Position numbers and translations under genes: made by a program. Below are positions 20,472-30,880 of a DNA stretch of 64,000 nt, one piece after another. Source of the DNA: Aphrocallistes beatrix (lineage: Eukaryota; Porifera; Hexactinellida; Sceptrulophora; Aphrocallistidae); assembly GCA_963281255.1 (NCBI GenBank), contig OY725493.1:1611550-1675549 (forward strand), written 5' to 3'. The notes under the pieces are model-generated. The model ran no database searches. It had not been told where the DNA came from and worked only from the letters and a program-made list of their open reading frames with translations. Positions within the stretch are counted from its first letter, which is position 1, and each line of letters begins with the position of its first letter.

Positions 20472-22476
20472 CACGCAACCCAATCCCTTAGTTACTACAA
20501 CGTACTCACTAGTTACTTATCACTAGTTCTAAGCACTGTTAATGTGTACTCACTACTTCCTTTTACTTTACTTTAACTTTCATTTTATTCAATTGTTAAT
20601 ACATGCGTATCAATTCCATTTTATTAAAAATAACTTTTCAACTGTTTGTATTTGGTGATTAGAATTAAGGACATTCGAAAAATCATATTTATATATCCCG
20701 AATCCAGCTTCCAGAATGTTGGCCCAGGCCCAGGGTATGCTTTAATAAACTTTAAAGGTATTTTATGATATTTCAGATCAATGCGATTCCTAAGAACTCT
20801 TATAATAAAATCCCATAAGTAACACAATTACGCATCTCACATTAGCAACCCTTTATTTAGGAGTTGAGTTGGCAATGAAGATAATCTTGTTCAGTTCTGC
20901 TACTGATTTCCTGTTGATACTCTTCTTATCTGAGCCAATTCATTAACAACAGACCTCCATAAAATATACGTGTACAAACAGGGTTTCCAATCCCGGAATG
21001 AATGAGGAGCGTAGCCAGGATTCTGGATGGGGGGCCCCGAGCAAGCGAAGCGAGCAAATAAGGGCGGGGATCTTAGACGCTGAAATATCGTTCTACAGCT
21101 ATCCTAACCATCTATGGAGCAATAATTTGATATAATTTATCTTATTATTCATTCCTTTTTTGATACAAAAAATCAAGACAAAACGTAGAAAGCAACTTTA
21201 TAACTTTATTTGGATGGGCCATGCCCCCCCCGTGGAGCCGCTACTGGATATATAATCATTAAATTTTGAATAACCTTTTACGACTAATCATTTTATTATT
21301 TTCGTGAGATATAGTACAGTTACTATTTATCAGGTTTAAAGTTTTATATTTAATTAACCCGCGGTTGGCTAGGAATGTTGAAAGTGAAAATGAAAGTACA
21401 TTGAAAGTGAAAATGAAAGTGGGGTTTTCTCTATTTATACTTTTGAGACCTAGCCAGGCGAGGGTTTAAAATTCCCATATCAAACTATATATTTCATTTC
21501 TTCTAAGTATCATCATCTAGTAGTATATCAAACGGGCAACCCCTGGAGGGGATATACTAGAACATTCCACTAAGAGACACAAGCCAGCACAAAGAAGATA
21601 TTCAAGAAATCCACCCAGTTCCTGCTCCACGGGACTTGATCCCCCAATACCGACGTCCAGAACCGTTTTTACTGCAGTAATTACCATGCGGCGTAGCCAG
21701 GAATTTTTATAGGGGGGGAGGGGGCATATAAACCAGCTGGGGTCTGGGGCGCTGTAAGCCCCTAGAAGCTAACAACAATTTGTCCCACAATTTGCACAGA
21801 TTGATCTAATTGGTTCAAGAAATACAAATTACCTCCGATAACACTCCCCTCTCACCAATTATTTTACAACTTACTAAAAAAAATTCAGACGCCATACGAG
21901 ATAAAAACTTTGTAATCCCGAATGTAATCTTCCAAGTTTGAAGTTTATTTTACGAGAACATACATCTACTAACTTTGGGAAGTTGGATAGTATTTAAAGT
22001 GGAATACAAGTAAGTACTTTTTAGAAACCACTAAAAAGAGAATTACATTTAATATGTAGTACTAATTTATGAACAATTAATTAAATAGGAAAGTAATACT
22101 AAAAGTGTTCATTATAGCTCTAGTCGGAGTCCCGGATTAAGACCCCTACATGTACCACACTAATTGACGATATGCACGTAGGATTTAAGGGATGAGAAGT
22201 GGACAGCTGTCCACTCTCGATCATTCTTTCCCAGTCCGATACCCACTGATAATTTCTCATTAAGATGACTGGGACATGAATGTGTGCTTTTCTGTTGCCC
22301 ACTTAGGAGTATTTAGAATACCAGCACGTCCCTGCATATCATATATCCTCGAATAGTAGCCGGGGTTATTTAATTTTCTGTTACGTAATTTCTATCTCTG
22401 ACCTGATGAAAAATTATTATTTTATATGAAAGACACTTTTCAAGCAATTAACTCTTGATATTAGAACCTCATTAGT
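20472..22476. other. Intergenic with transposon scraps
   Basis: Two kilobases with no convincing gene. At 21003-21240 and 21690-21770 are GC-rich segments containing GCGTAGCCAGGA followed by G runs, typical of degenerate hAT-type non-autonomous elements. At 21375-21420 a ~25-bp unit (TTGAAAGTGAAAATGAAAGT) is present twice. The remainder is AT-rich. Confidence 0.5.
21003..21240. mobile_element. Degenerate non-autonomous DNA element (hAT-like ends)
   Basis: The left end reads GAGCGTAGCCAGG then a run of G; the right end, read in reverse, is CCAGTAGCGGCTCCAC then a run of G. These imperfect ends resemble the CAGTGGCGTA ends of the intact hAT at 51797-54956. A related scrap starts at 21696. No coding capacity. 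Target duplication not recognisable, so the boundaries are approximate. Confidence 0.4.
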
Positions 22477-23820
22477 ATGATTTTTAAATTCTTCTCAAAC
22501 TTGGTATTGCCAATATTTCTAACGCATTCATTCTCTCTGTTTGACCCATACGACGACAAGATCTCGTTCTCAATAGCCTGGATACACCCTAACGACGTGG
22601 CTGACCTTTCCTTCTTCCACTCTCCCCAGTATAAGCGATTAGAGCTACGAACAGCTAGGAATGAGCCCTACACCTGCTACATTCCTCTCTCACCTCCCAG
22701 CCAAGGAGCGGACGAATTGGAGGATTCGAGACAAGAGAGAATTTACTTTTCAGATGTACTCGAACCTTTTTTCCAATCGGAGCGGTGCCATTATAGAATT
22801 GAGGGCTACTGGACATATGAAGTATGCCATGGGAAGCATTTACGCCAATACCACAAGGAGGAGAGTAAGGGACAGAAAGGTTCTGTGATTACCACCGACT
22901 ACACACTCGGATATTCGGACATTCCAGCGACACATTTCAACTCCCTCCCTCTACCTAGAACCTCCTACGGTGGCTCTAAGCTCCCCTACTACAGTGTGGA
23001 TCTCATGAAAGGGTCTGCTTGTTCTATTCTCGGCGGTAGGAACCGAGAGGCATCTATCAGATACATCTGCAACCCGTACGGCGAGCACAATGAGTTCCTG
23101 CACGTCGAGGAGATCAGCACCTGTCACTATCTGGTTATATTCGGCACCGGATACCTCTGCAAGTTCCCCGCCTTCAAGCTGAATGCGCTACACGAGGAGA
23201 AGATCCAGTGTGTGGCTGCCGAGGACGGAACTGATTCAGGCGAGCCTACCGACATGACAGCTCTCAACCAGGAGGTCGGCATGGTAGGGTACAACCCGTG
23301 GAAGGAGTCTGTACTACAGGAAGAAGTGGTGCCTTTGAAGCAGACGCATAGCGTCTCCGGTGCGAGTGTGGTGCTCAAGTTCCTATCGGGAGAAGTCTGC
23401 TTGCAGGGCGGATCCTCTGGCTGGTGGCAGTATGAGTTCTGCTACGCGGAGTATGTGAAGCAAGTCCATGTCGATGCGGCGGGATCCCAGGAGATCCTAG
23501 TGGGGAGTTGGGATCAGAAAGCGCATATTGAATGGTTTGAAGCGAAGAAAGCCACGACGAAGTTGGTTACTGAGAACACAGTGCTGCATTACTACACAGG
23601 TGGAGACAGCTGTGAGGATACAGGAAAGAAGCGGAGTGTGATAGTTAAGATGAAGTGTGTGCGAATAGGCAGCATAGAGCGGGTGTCCTTGTATCTAGAA
23701 GAACCGAGAGTATGTGAATACGAACTGATGGTAGAATCGGAGATATTCTGCGAGCTGATGGAGAGTGTTGGTGAGTACGGGCTGTATCAGACAGATAAGA
23801 AAGGAGAGAAACAACAATAG
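22477..23820 (+). CDS. ERLEC1: Endoplasmic reticulum lectin 1 (XTP3-B/OS-9 family)
   Basis: Single exon, 447 residues (human ERLEC1 483). A lumenal lectin that recognises trimmed mannose glycans on misfolded glycoproteins and hands them to the SEL1L–HRD1 ER-associated degradation complex. A signal peptide spans about residues 1-20. Two MRH (mannose-6-phosphate receptor homology) domains are visible. The first, about 105-235, contains GYWTYEVCHGKHLRQYH; the second, about 300-440, contains GWWQYEFCYAEYVKQVH. Each carries the W-x-YE-x-C sugar-binding core, followed by paired cysteines and the late Y-E-L element. Two MRH domains distinguish ERLEC1 from OS-9, which has one. No ER-retention tetrapeptide is present, as in the family. 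ATG is one nucleotide after 'cctcattag'. Confidence 0.93.
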   Translation: MIFKFFSNLVLPIFLTHSFSLFDPYDDKISFSIAWIHPNDVADLSFFHSPQYKRLELRTARNEPYTCYIPLSPPSQGADELEDSRQERIYFSDVLEPFFQSERCHYRIEGYWTYEVCHGKHLRQYHKEESKGQKGSVITTDYTLGYSDIPATHFNSLPLPRTSYGGSKLPYYSVDLMKGSACSILGGRNREASIRYICNPYGEHNEFLHVEEISTCHYLVIFGTGYLCKFPAFKLNALHEEKIQCVAAEDGTDSGEPTDMTALNQEVGMVGYNPWKESVLQEEVVPLKQTHSVSGASVVLKFLSGEVCLQGGSSGWWQYEFCYAEYVKQVHVDAAGSQEILVGSWDQKAHIEWFEAKKATTKLVTENTVLHYYTGGDSCEDTGKKRSVIVKMKCVRIGSIERVSLYLEEPRVCEYELMVESEIFCELMESVGEYGLYQTDKKGEKQQ

Positions 23821-24005
23821 TTTTAATCTATAAACTATTTACACGCTGGTACATATATTCAGTCTGTATTTTAATTCATTACCTTGTTGAATGAATAGCT
23901 TTATTAGCTGTAAGATTGGAGTGTTAAACCTACGTAAGGACCATTTTCTAACAGAGTTGAATTTATTGTGAATTGTTGAAATAAGTTATTGATCATTACC
24001 TTAGA

Positions 24006-25277
24006 ATGGCGACTAGTTCTCCTACATCTACTAATGGAGTTCCTACTCCTCACGGCGGAGAAGTCCCTCACTCAGGGAAGAGTATTTCTCCAGACATTCC
24101 TGAGTCTAGTCACACCTCAGATGCAGACGTGACACCTACAGAGAGGGGGGACAGCGGGACACCTACGGAGAGGGGAGACAGCGGGACACCTACAGAAAGG
24201 GGAGACAGTGAGACAGTGGTTGAGGGCAGCGCTGAAGCAGAAACGGATGAGTCTCTCGAATTATTAGATGGAAAGCAGCTAGAGGAGAGACTGGGCGAGG
24301 CGAGGAAAGCGGTGATAGTGGGTAAATATGAAGATGCCATCCATCTGCTACCCTCGTGTCTAGCTTCCATCACGAGGACAGATGGGGAGCTGTGTTTGGG
24401 GCTAGCAGAGCCGCACTACCTCTACGGGCGGAGCCTCTTCGAGTGTGCTCGTAGTGGTTCGGGGGTCTTTGGGGAGGGGATGTTGAAGGAGACCAGCAAA
24501 GAGGGAGAGGACGGGGAGGAAGGAGACAGCAATCGAGGTGATGAAATCTGTGCCGAGACTACTGAAGAGGGGAACGAGACAGAACCGAGCAACTTCGAGC
24601 TAGCCTGGGAGAACCTGGAAGTGAGTCGCGTCATTTGCTCTAAGCACTTGGAAGAGAAGAGAGACGAGTCTATTGCTAAGATACTGCTGGAAGACCTCAC
24701 GTGTCTGGGAGAGTTACAGGTGGAAACAGGCTGCTATGAGAAAGCGACGGATGATTACATGCACTGCTTACAACTGCTGGACAAGTTCCCAGAGATCCGC
24801 TCCAAGGAGTTGTTAGGCGCTACGCACTATAGCATCGGGATATCCTGTTCTCTGGCAGGGGATCACCAGCTAGCCGTGAAGGCCTTCGAGTCTGCCCTGG
24901 AGGCTCTGAATGATCTGCTCGGAGAGAAGGAGGAGAATTCCACAGAAGCGAGCTCTTTGAAAGAACTGGTTGAGGAGATTAAGCCCCGACTCGCAGAGGC
25001 ACAAGAGCAGATGAGAGAGAAATCGGAGAGATCCCATCCCGTGGCGAAGCCTCTTCAATCTGATGAGCCGACTAGCTCTAACGGAGATGAGCCCTGCCAA
25101 GTCCCTACAAACAGCAAGGGGACTATATCCAAGGACCTAGGACCTGTAAAAGTTAACGACATTTCACACCTCGTAAGGAAAAAGAGACCAGCAGATGATA
25201 GCACAGCTGAACCAGATGAAAGCAAGAGGTCGAAGAGAGATATGAGCGAGCGGGATTCTACTTCCGGAGAATCATAA
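24006..25277 (+). CDS. NASP: Histone H3/H4 chaperone NASP (SHNi-TPR)
   Basis: Single exon, 423 residues. NASP (Hif1/Sim3 family) binds H3 and H3–H4 and maintains the soluble histone pool. The N terminus is disordered and has a three-fold TPTERGDSG/E repeat. TPR1 is around residues 95-120 (EARKAVIVGKYEDAIHLL). It is interrupted by a very acidic segment, the typical NASP insertion in the second TPR. Further TPRs cover about 195-310 (GCYEKATDDYMHCLQLLD; GDHQLAVKAFESALEAL), with the SHNi-TPR signature. A bipartite basic signal near the C terminus (RKKRPADD...ESKRSKR) marks nuclear import. The ATG follows 'ttaccttaga'. Length is like somatic NASP of invertebrates. Confident. Confidence 0.93.
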   Translation: MATSSPTSTNGVPTPHGGEVPHSGKSISPDIPESSHTSDADVTPTERGDSGTPTERGDSGTPTERGDSETVVEGSAEAETDESLELLDGKQLEERLGEARKAVIVGKYEDAIHLLPSCLASITRTDGELCLGLAEPHYLYGRSLFECARSGSGVFGEGMLKETSKEGEDGEEGDSNRGDEICAETTEEGNETEPSNFELAWENLEVSRVICSKHLEEKRDESIAKILLEDLTCLGELQVETGCYEKATDDYMHCLQLLDKFPEIRSKELLGATHYSIGISCSLAGDHQLAVKAFESALEALNDLLGEKEENSTEASSLKELVEEIKPRLAEAQEQMREKSERSHPVAKPLQSDEPTSSNGDEPCQVPTNSKGTISKDLGPVKVNDISHLVRKKRPADDSTAEPDESKRSKRDMSERDSTSGES

Positions 25278-25769
25278 AGCACGAATAGGAGTATATAAAG
25301 GTAATTCGCCTCCTTGAACAGAGCGGTAGCCTGTGTGATTGCTCTAGCTCACTTGATCTTGATAGTATGTGCTTCTTTTATTTCGTAGAGATTTTCACTT
25401 CATTTTCTTTTGATTATATTATTACGTCCGATTGCATTAATTCTGTCAATTGCATTGAAAATTTCTAGTCTTGAGGTTTAAGGTACATTTTATCATTTGT
25501 TGCTGCTCAGTTTATCAATTTACTAATATTTTGCTTCACTACGAGTCATTCCCGTCATTATCGAGCAAACATAGAGACTACGTAACTAAAGACTTTTCAC
25601 ACCACAAGTTATAACCAAGGATTACTTAATGTCTGAAGTTTATATTTCCTATGGTCAAATAGTAACCTAAGATATGCAGGATAGACCTTAAGAATGTCCA
25701 TATTAACCATATTTGTAAACATTGCCTCAAAGTACATATTTCCAATTATAAAAATGATTTTTAAAATAC
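25278..25769. other. Intergenic, 3' of NASP
   Basis: AT-rich, presumably the NASP 3' UTR and spacer; no gene or repeat recognised. Confidence 0.4.
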
Positions 25770-26074
25770 AATACACACTCGCTAATCCGAATGATCGAAA
25801 AAATCGTTCGGATTAGTGAATTTGTTCCGATTAGTGAAATGTCACTCATTCAATGGGGTATTAACTATAATAAATTGTTGTTAGAATATATTTAGGTTAT
25901 AATTTTGTAATTATTGCTTTTTTAACGAGGTTTATCAATATTATTAAAAAGTATAAGATTATAAACATTGATTCAAAGCATAGAGGCGAATAAGATAATA
26001 TTTTGGGTGTTCGGATTGTATGAATGAAGTGTTCGGATTGTATGAATGAAGTGTTCGGATTAGCGAGGGTGTAC
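25770..26074. mobile_element. Pogo/Tigger-like MITE
   Basis: About 305 bp bounded by inverted ends with the core CTCGCTAATCCGAA (left) and TTCGGATTAGCGAGGGTG (right). Near the left end an internal hairpin repeats AATCCGAA/TTCGGATT, and near the right end a 23-bp unit containing GTTCGGATTGTATGAATGAA is tandemly repeated. The 'start-of-Tigger' style end (CTCGcTAATcCGAAC) suggests a pogo-type non-autonomous element. No coding capacity. Confidence 0.65.
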
Positions 26075-26712
26075 AGTAAAATATTCTATACAATCGCACT
26101 CGCTCGGGATAGGTTTCTCCCTTTAGAGAATTTTCTTATTAGAATACGTATGGCATTCATTTATAATTTTAGAAAAATATTTCTTAATTTTTCAGTCTCC
26201 AAAGGTCATCTCCTTATAGTTTATATGAAGGCACTAAACATTAGAAAAAGTAAACTGCTGCGTTGCCATTTATTCAATATTACTTTATACATAGTTATCC
26301 TATATCGAACTGTCTTGTATCGAATTGTCAGTCAGTGTATTGGCATGTCTGTCATCGAAAGGTCTGTATGACAATTGGTCAGGTTTCTTGCCTGTTGAGC
26401 GAGGCACTGATTGATTACTCACTAGTTCTGTAAGTATGTAAGTATCTCTACAGTATTAACAATTCTCAGTTCTCTGTGTAATTAGTTTAATGTATGTTAA
26501 GAAATGTATACTGAACTCTGTTACCTCAAGTCTATTAGGCCATGTATTTATTTCAGGTTTTGTGTATGCAGATCAAATGCTACAGGCATCATCAACATAG
26601 ATTACCCATCATGATTATATTCTTGAGGGTATATAAATAGCAAAATTGCATATATACATTTTTGACAGAAAAATACAACCATTAATTAATCAGTTTAATA
26701 AGACGCACATTG
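26075..26712. other. Intergenic upstream of TBC1D14-like gene
   Basis: AT-rich with no domain-bearing frame. Probably 5' region of the following gene. Confidence 0.35.
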
Positions 26713-28137
26713 ATGAGTGCATTAGAATCTTCCAGTGACATAACTTCCACCTTTTCAGACAGGGACCCCCCATCCTGCACTCCCCTACAAGACACCAGCT
26801 CACAGCACACCGCTGACACCTCTAGCCACAGTTCATTAGGAGCATCTTTGCGTGATGACGTCACTCCAACGAGTCCCACATCTAAAACTTCAGAACTGTT
26901 TCAAACATCGGAAGAATTCGTACCTGTGGTTTCTACAAAGTCTAAGTCTAAACGCGGCTCTGTCACCTCCATTACAAACAGCTCCACCCAAGGCCAGCTG
27001 ATACTGCACGGGAGACCCGAGGGGGCTCCTGGGCGGCCTCAGAAGGAGCAGAAGAAGCGGCTGAAGGAGTATGAGAAAATGGTGGAGGCGTCGCGCAAAC
27101 GAGACCTGCAGAGGTCCATTAGTGAGCTCCAGCATCAAGAGGAGAGAGAGAAGGAAAAGACTGAGCTACAGAAGTTCTGGTTCGACCAGGTTATACCTCA
27201 GTGGTCGGAGAAAGTGATCCAGAGCAAGAGGGTACAAGAGGCCTGGTGGCGAGGGCTACCGCCCCGTGTGCGAGAGAAGGTCTGGAAGAAATGTGTCGTA
27301 AATGAGGTCAGCATAACTGAGGATCTGTACGGGATATTTCTAGGACACGCGAAGAAGAAGCTACAGATACACGACACCATTTACTCGCAGAAAGTGGAAG
27401 GAGACACGGACACGGAGGTGCCTCTGCAACTCCTGCAGACACTGAAGGGAAGAGAGGACACCTTGGACTCTATCCGCTACGACGTGTCCCGCACATTCCC
27501 AACACTCGCCATATTTAACGACAACGGTCCCTACTACGAGCCGCTACACAACCTGCTAGGTGCGTACACCTGTTTCCGCCCTGACATCGGGTATGTGCAG
27601 GGAATGTCCTACATCGCAGCCGTTCTTATCCTCAACCTAGACGAATACGATGCATTCGTGTGTCTAGCCAACCTTTTAAATAAACCACTCTTACAGACTT
27701 TCTACCGATTTGATGACAAAAAGATGGATGTGTTTTTTAGGGGATTTGATAAACTAGTCTCTCTTATCTTGCCCACTATCGCGGATCATCTGGATAAGAT
27801 CGGCGTAAAGTCAAACTACTACCTACTCGATTGGATATTCACGCTGTTCAGCAAACCGTTCGATATCGAGGTAGCCTGCAGGATCTGGGACGTGTACTTC
27901 AGAGATGGAGAGCAGTTCATCTACCGGACTGCACTGGGGATACTGCGCATGATAGGGGACGAGTTGCTCACGTGTAAGGAGTTCATCGACGTGGCGCAGC
28001 TCCTCTCCAAAATGTCGCCCAAGTATAATAACCACGAAGTGTTGTTTGAGAACATTTCTAAAATTAACATTTCTCTGAAACAGGTGGAGCAGGCGATAGC
28101 ATCAGCAGACAAAGAACATGAAATTCCAGATTCTTGA
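26713..28137 (+). CDS. TBC1D14: TBC domain Rab GTPase-activating protein (TBC1D12/14 type)
   Basis: Single exon, 474 residues. The N-terminal 140 residues are Ser/Thr-rich and disordered, followed by a charged helix (about 115-150). The TBC domain spans about 170-410. Both catalytic fingers are present: the arginine finger in IRYDVSRTFP near residue 259, and the glutamine finger in YVQGMSYIAAVLILNLD near residue 295. The stretches LLGAYTCFRPDIGYVQGM and RIWDVYFRDGEQFIYRTALGIL closely match TBC1D12 and TBC1D14, which act on Rab11-positive recycling endosomes and autophagosome formation. Start chosen at the ATG. The 3' UTR, including the AATAAA at 28368, seems to have been copied with the E2 gene duplication downstream. 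Confidence 0.88.
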   Translation: MSALESSSDITSTFSDRDPPSCTPLQDTSSQHTADTSSHSSLGASLRDDVTPTSPTSKTSELFQTSEEFVPVVSTKSKSKRGSVTSITNSSTQGQLILHGRPEGAPGRPQKEQKKRLKEYEKMVEASRKRDLQRSISELQHQEEREKEKTELQKFWFDQVIPQWSEKVIQSKRVQEAWWRGLPPRVREKVWKKCVVNEVSITEDLYGIFLGHAKKKLQIHDTIYSQKVEGDTDTEVPLQLLQTLKGREDTLDSIRYDVSRTFPTLAIFNDNGPYYEPLHNLLGAYTCFRPDIGYVQGMSYIAAVLILNLDEYDAFVCLANLLNKPLLQTFYRFDDKKMDVFFRGFDKLVSLILPTIADHLDKIGVKSNYYLLDWIFTLFSKPFDIEVACRIWDVYFRDGEQFIYRTALGILRMIGDELLTCKEFIDVAQLLSKMSPKYNNHEVLFENISKINISLKQVEQAIASADKEHEIPDS

Positions 28138-28367
28138 TTCCACTAAAACAGTACCATTGATTTTTTGCTTTTGAACTTTTGTAAATACGAATTGATCAGT
28201 TGACTCCTGTTTTACAAGAGTAAATTTTAGCCTTTCTTTCAACACGCATATATTTGTCTATTCTTACCTATTGCTATTAACTATCACACATGTTGTTCTT
28301 ACTCATGCGCAGTAAATTCTAAAATTTTAAAGCAAAATGTTTACACACTTTAGTTTTGGACTTTTTT

Positions 28368-28373
28368 AATAAA
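28368..28373 (+). terminator. Candidate poly(A) signal of the TBC1D14-like gene
   Basis: AATAAA 231 nt after the TBC1D14-like stop and ~118 nt before the E2 ATG. The same hexamer recurs in the duplicated block before the second E2 gene, so the segment may instead function only as E2 upstream DNA. Confidence 0.4.
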
Positions 28374-28490
28374 CTAACAAGTTCTTGTTTGGATAGCTTT
28401 TGTCCTGCAGCGTAGTTTGACTTCTCCTTACTCAGATTGTTGAGTGCTGATTATACTATTCACATCTATCCACACTGCTATTAATAGTTA

Positions 28491-28946
28491 ATGGCTCTAA
28501 AACGATTGAAGAAAGAGTTTGCGGATTTGATCAAAGAACCTTCCGACCTATTTACAGCTGAACCGTTGGAAGATGAGAACCTGTTTGAGTGGGTGGGGAC
28601 TATTTATGGTCCGAAAGAGTCCCCTTATGAAGGAGGCGTGTTCTACATCAATATTAAATTTCCAATAGATTATCCCTTTAAACCGCCTAAGGTAATATTC
28701 CTAACACGAATATATCACCCTCACATTAACGGCAATGGTTCGATGTGCTTGGAGACATTTCGCCATAAATGGTCTCCATGGCTAACTATATCTAAGGTTC
28801 TGCGCGCTATACATTCCTTGCTCACTGATCCTGATCCTGATCATCATTGTCAACTGAATACGGAAGCCGCAAGACTCTACAAAACTGATAGACAGATGTA
28901 CAACAAGCTAGCGAAGGAATGGACTGAGAAACATTCAATTAGTTAG
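28491..28946 (+). CDS. UBE2D-like ubiquitin-conjugating enzyme, copy 1 (HPH motif)
   Basis: Single exon, 151 residues, the length of a class I E2 (UBE2D 147). N-terminal MALKRLKKEF, the YPFKPPKV loop, catalytic cysteine in GSMCLETF and the C-terminal YKTDRQMYNKLAKEWTEKHS all match UBE2D. E2s of this class pass ubiquitin from E1 to substrates with RING E3s. The conserved HPN motif before the active site is HPH here, so the Asn that stabilises the oxyanion in isopeptide transfer is replaced. It may be weakly active, or specialised towards HECT/RBR transfer, for which the Asn matters less (inference). The second copy at 31102 retains the Asn but has lost the Pro. Acceptor-like AG lies just upstream of the ATG. 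Confidence 0.9.
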   Translation: MALKRLKKEFADLIKEPSDLFTAEPLEDENLFEWVGTIYGPKESPYEGGVFYINIKFPIDYPFKPPKVIFLTRIYHPHINGNGSMCLETFRHKWSPWLTISKVLRAIHSLLTDPDPDHHCQLNTEAARLYKTDRQMYNKLAKEWTEKHSIS

Positions 28947-29569
28947 TGGTACCGTACTATCCAAACTTGTATGTTTTTTACCTAACATCTGTAGTTAAGA
29001 TATACATACTGACGTATCTTATATTGATTGAAGAATTAGAAAAAGTCGTAGAGATACGAAAATTGACATGTAGGTGTCAAATGATGAATCTAGGATTAAG
29101 TTCGAAAATCTAAGCGAAATTTTCACACCTCTTCAAAAAAATGGAAAACAATATTTCACACCTTTTCTATACACTACTATGTACGACTTCACTCTCACAA
29201 TATAAATCATTGTACGACACTATTGTAGGCTGTCATTGTTATTAATACTTCAAAACAATAACTTACATGGATGTCTCAATTATCTTAGTGTATTAGCAAT
29301 TAAAAAGGTTTTGTGTATATTTTAACACCTTTATATACATATTTTAACACCTTTATATACATATTTTAACACCATTTGACGAATTTTGTAATACTAGAGA
29401 CTAGCTTCCAACTGTTGACATAGGGTTTTTAGGGGTGTAGAATTCGAATATTATATTTTCAGATCGATATGATAAATTATTTGTTTACTTTTGTTTACAA
29501 TAGATACACAAAGTAAACAAATTACCAAAATATGCTAGATACTACTGCTATATATACGTGCGTATCTAG

Positions 29570-29745
29570 ACGTGTTGCACTGGACAATTGACTTTGGAAA
29601 CAAAACCAGACTGTAGCGTTGACATTACAGTCAACAATCCAATCTGAACCGCTGCGAAATAATGGAAAAAGCATGCTAAACTCGGAAAAATAGAGCTTGC
29701 TCAACTTTTTTCTAGTTGAGCATTGATCAGTTGACTCTCCCGTTA
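29570..29745 (+). repeat. Duplicated ~160-bp segment, copy 1
   Basis: Starts GTTGCACTGGACAATTGA and runs through a stretch ending TTGAGCATTGATCAGTT. It recurs with about 95% identity at 30150-30307. The 'gatcagttgactc' end also resembles the TBC1D14-like 3' UTR at 28195. In mariner terms the text resembles the transposase middle region in reverse; whichever its origin, it is non-coding now. Confidence 0.7.
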
Positions 29746-30149
29746 TCAAGAGTAAATTTGAAATTTAGAGTTATCATATACTATAACAAGATTTCACTAA
29801 AGTCTTTTTGGTCCGTCTTATTAATTTACTGGTCCAGCCGGACCAGATATATCAGTTATTTTTAGTCCTGTTACATTATTACTCTGCTGTCAAGGGGGTA
29901 CTGCCCCCTACCTTTTTTTGCTAGGGTTGGTACTCTTTTTAATGTGGAGGGGTTCCCTCTCTATAGGTTTTCTCCAGGATCAGACTTTGAAGTTGTTTAT
30001 AGGAGGTCCAGCATTTCTTGGACCATATTATGGATATTTTAACCGGAATTATTATGATTTAATCGAAAACTGCTATATATATCTGACGTAAGCTCAACTT
30101 AGGACTCTAGAATCCCTTGATTCAACAGAAACCTTGAGAATTTTGACAA

Positions 30150-30307
30150 ATTAATGTTGCACTGGACAATTGATTTTAGAAACAAAACCAGACTAGCGTT
30201 GACATTACAGTCAACAATCCAATCTGAACCGCTGCGAAATAATGGAAAAGGCATGCTAAACTCGGAAAAATAGAGCATGCACAACTTTTTTCTAGTTGAG
30301 CATTGAT
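30150..30307 (+). repeat. Duplicated ~160-bp segment, copy 2
   Basis: Second copy of the 29570-29745 segment, directly abutting the mariner relic. Confidence 0.7.
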
Positions 30308-30860
30308 CAGTTTGCTCGTAGGAAGCACAGAAGCAGTCCTCCCCCGAAGAAGTTTAGAGTTGATAAATCGCAACAGGTCATGGCGTCCGTATTCTGGTAT
30401 ATCCAAGGAATTATACTAGTAGACTACTTGCCAAAGGGACAAACAATCAACAATGACTACTTCATCAACATTTTAATAGAGAAATTACACCCTGCTATTA
30501 AAGAAAAATGGTGTGGAAAGATCAGGAAGGGGATTCGCTCCACATGGATAATGCAAGTACCTCATACTGCACACAAGTCAATCGCAAAGATTCATGAACT
30601 ATGAAATACTACCCCATCCACCATATTCACCTGATCTGGCACCTAATGACTTTGCGTTATTCCATACACTGAAAAAGAATTTGAAAGGAAACCGATATAG
30701 CTCTAGATCTGCCATTGGAAATGTTGTTTATCAGTGGGTCCGCGGTACCCCTCCAGAATGGTACGAAAGTTCATATGCAGGTTAGGTGGAGCGCTGGAAA
30801 AAGTGTTTAGCAGTTAAAGTAGATTATGTTGAAAAATAATAAACGAAACATTAAAATATT
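30308..30860 (+). mobile_element. Truncated mariner (DD34D) transposase relic
   Basis: Two forward frames encode the C-terminal half of a mariner transposase. The first has KSQQVMASVFW and GIILVDYLPKGQTIN (the DYLP element after the first catalytic region) and SIAKIHEL. The second, shifted, begins NYEILPHPPYSPDLAPNDFALF with the third catalytic Asp region. The N-terminal DNA-binding half and the first catalytic Asp are missing. The HDN-containing stretch is scrambled around 30530-30580, and a frameshift near 30600 separates the two parts. Ends with AATAAACGAAA typical of mariner tails. Dead copy, moderately old. Confidence 0.85.
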
Positions 30861-30880
30861 AAAGTCCAATTATAAATTTT

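Larger units (their letters stand above)
28273..29010 (+). repeat. Tandem duplication unit, copy 1
   Basis: Starts at GCTATTAACTATCAC and contains ~220 bp of upstream DNA, the first E2 gene and ~60 bp of 3' flank. It matches 30881-31665 closely across the upstream region, coding frame and early 3' UTR, with small indels. This defines a duplication that carried the promoter along. Confidence 0.8.
29011..30330. other. Repeat-rich spacer between the two E2 genes
   Basis: No gene. It contains a ~22-bp tandem repeat (CATATTTTAACACCTTTATA) three times around 29315-29372, a block at 29396-29530 that recurs inverted at about 31845-32005, and two copies of a ~160-bp segment at 29570-29745 and 30150-30307. 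Confidence 0.6.

Noticed and set aside
26024-26371. 115-codon plus-strand frame before the TBC1D14-like gene
   Set aside because: Begins inside the MITE's tandem repeat, AT-rich and without domains.
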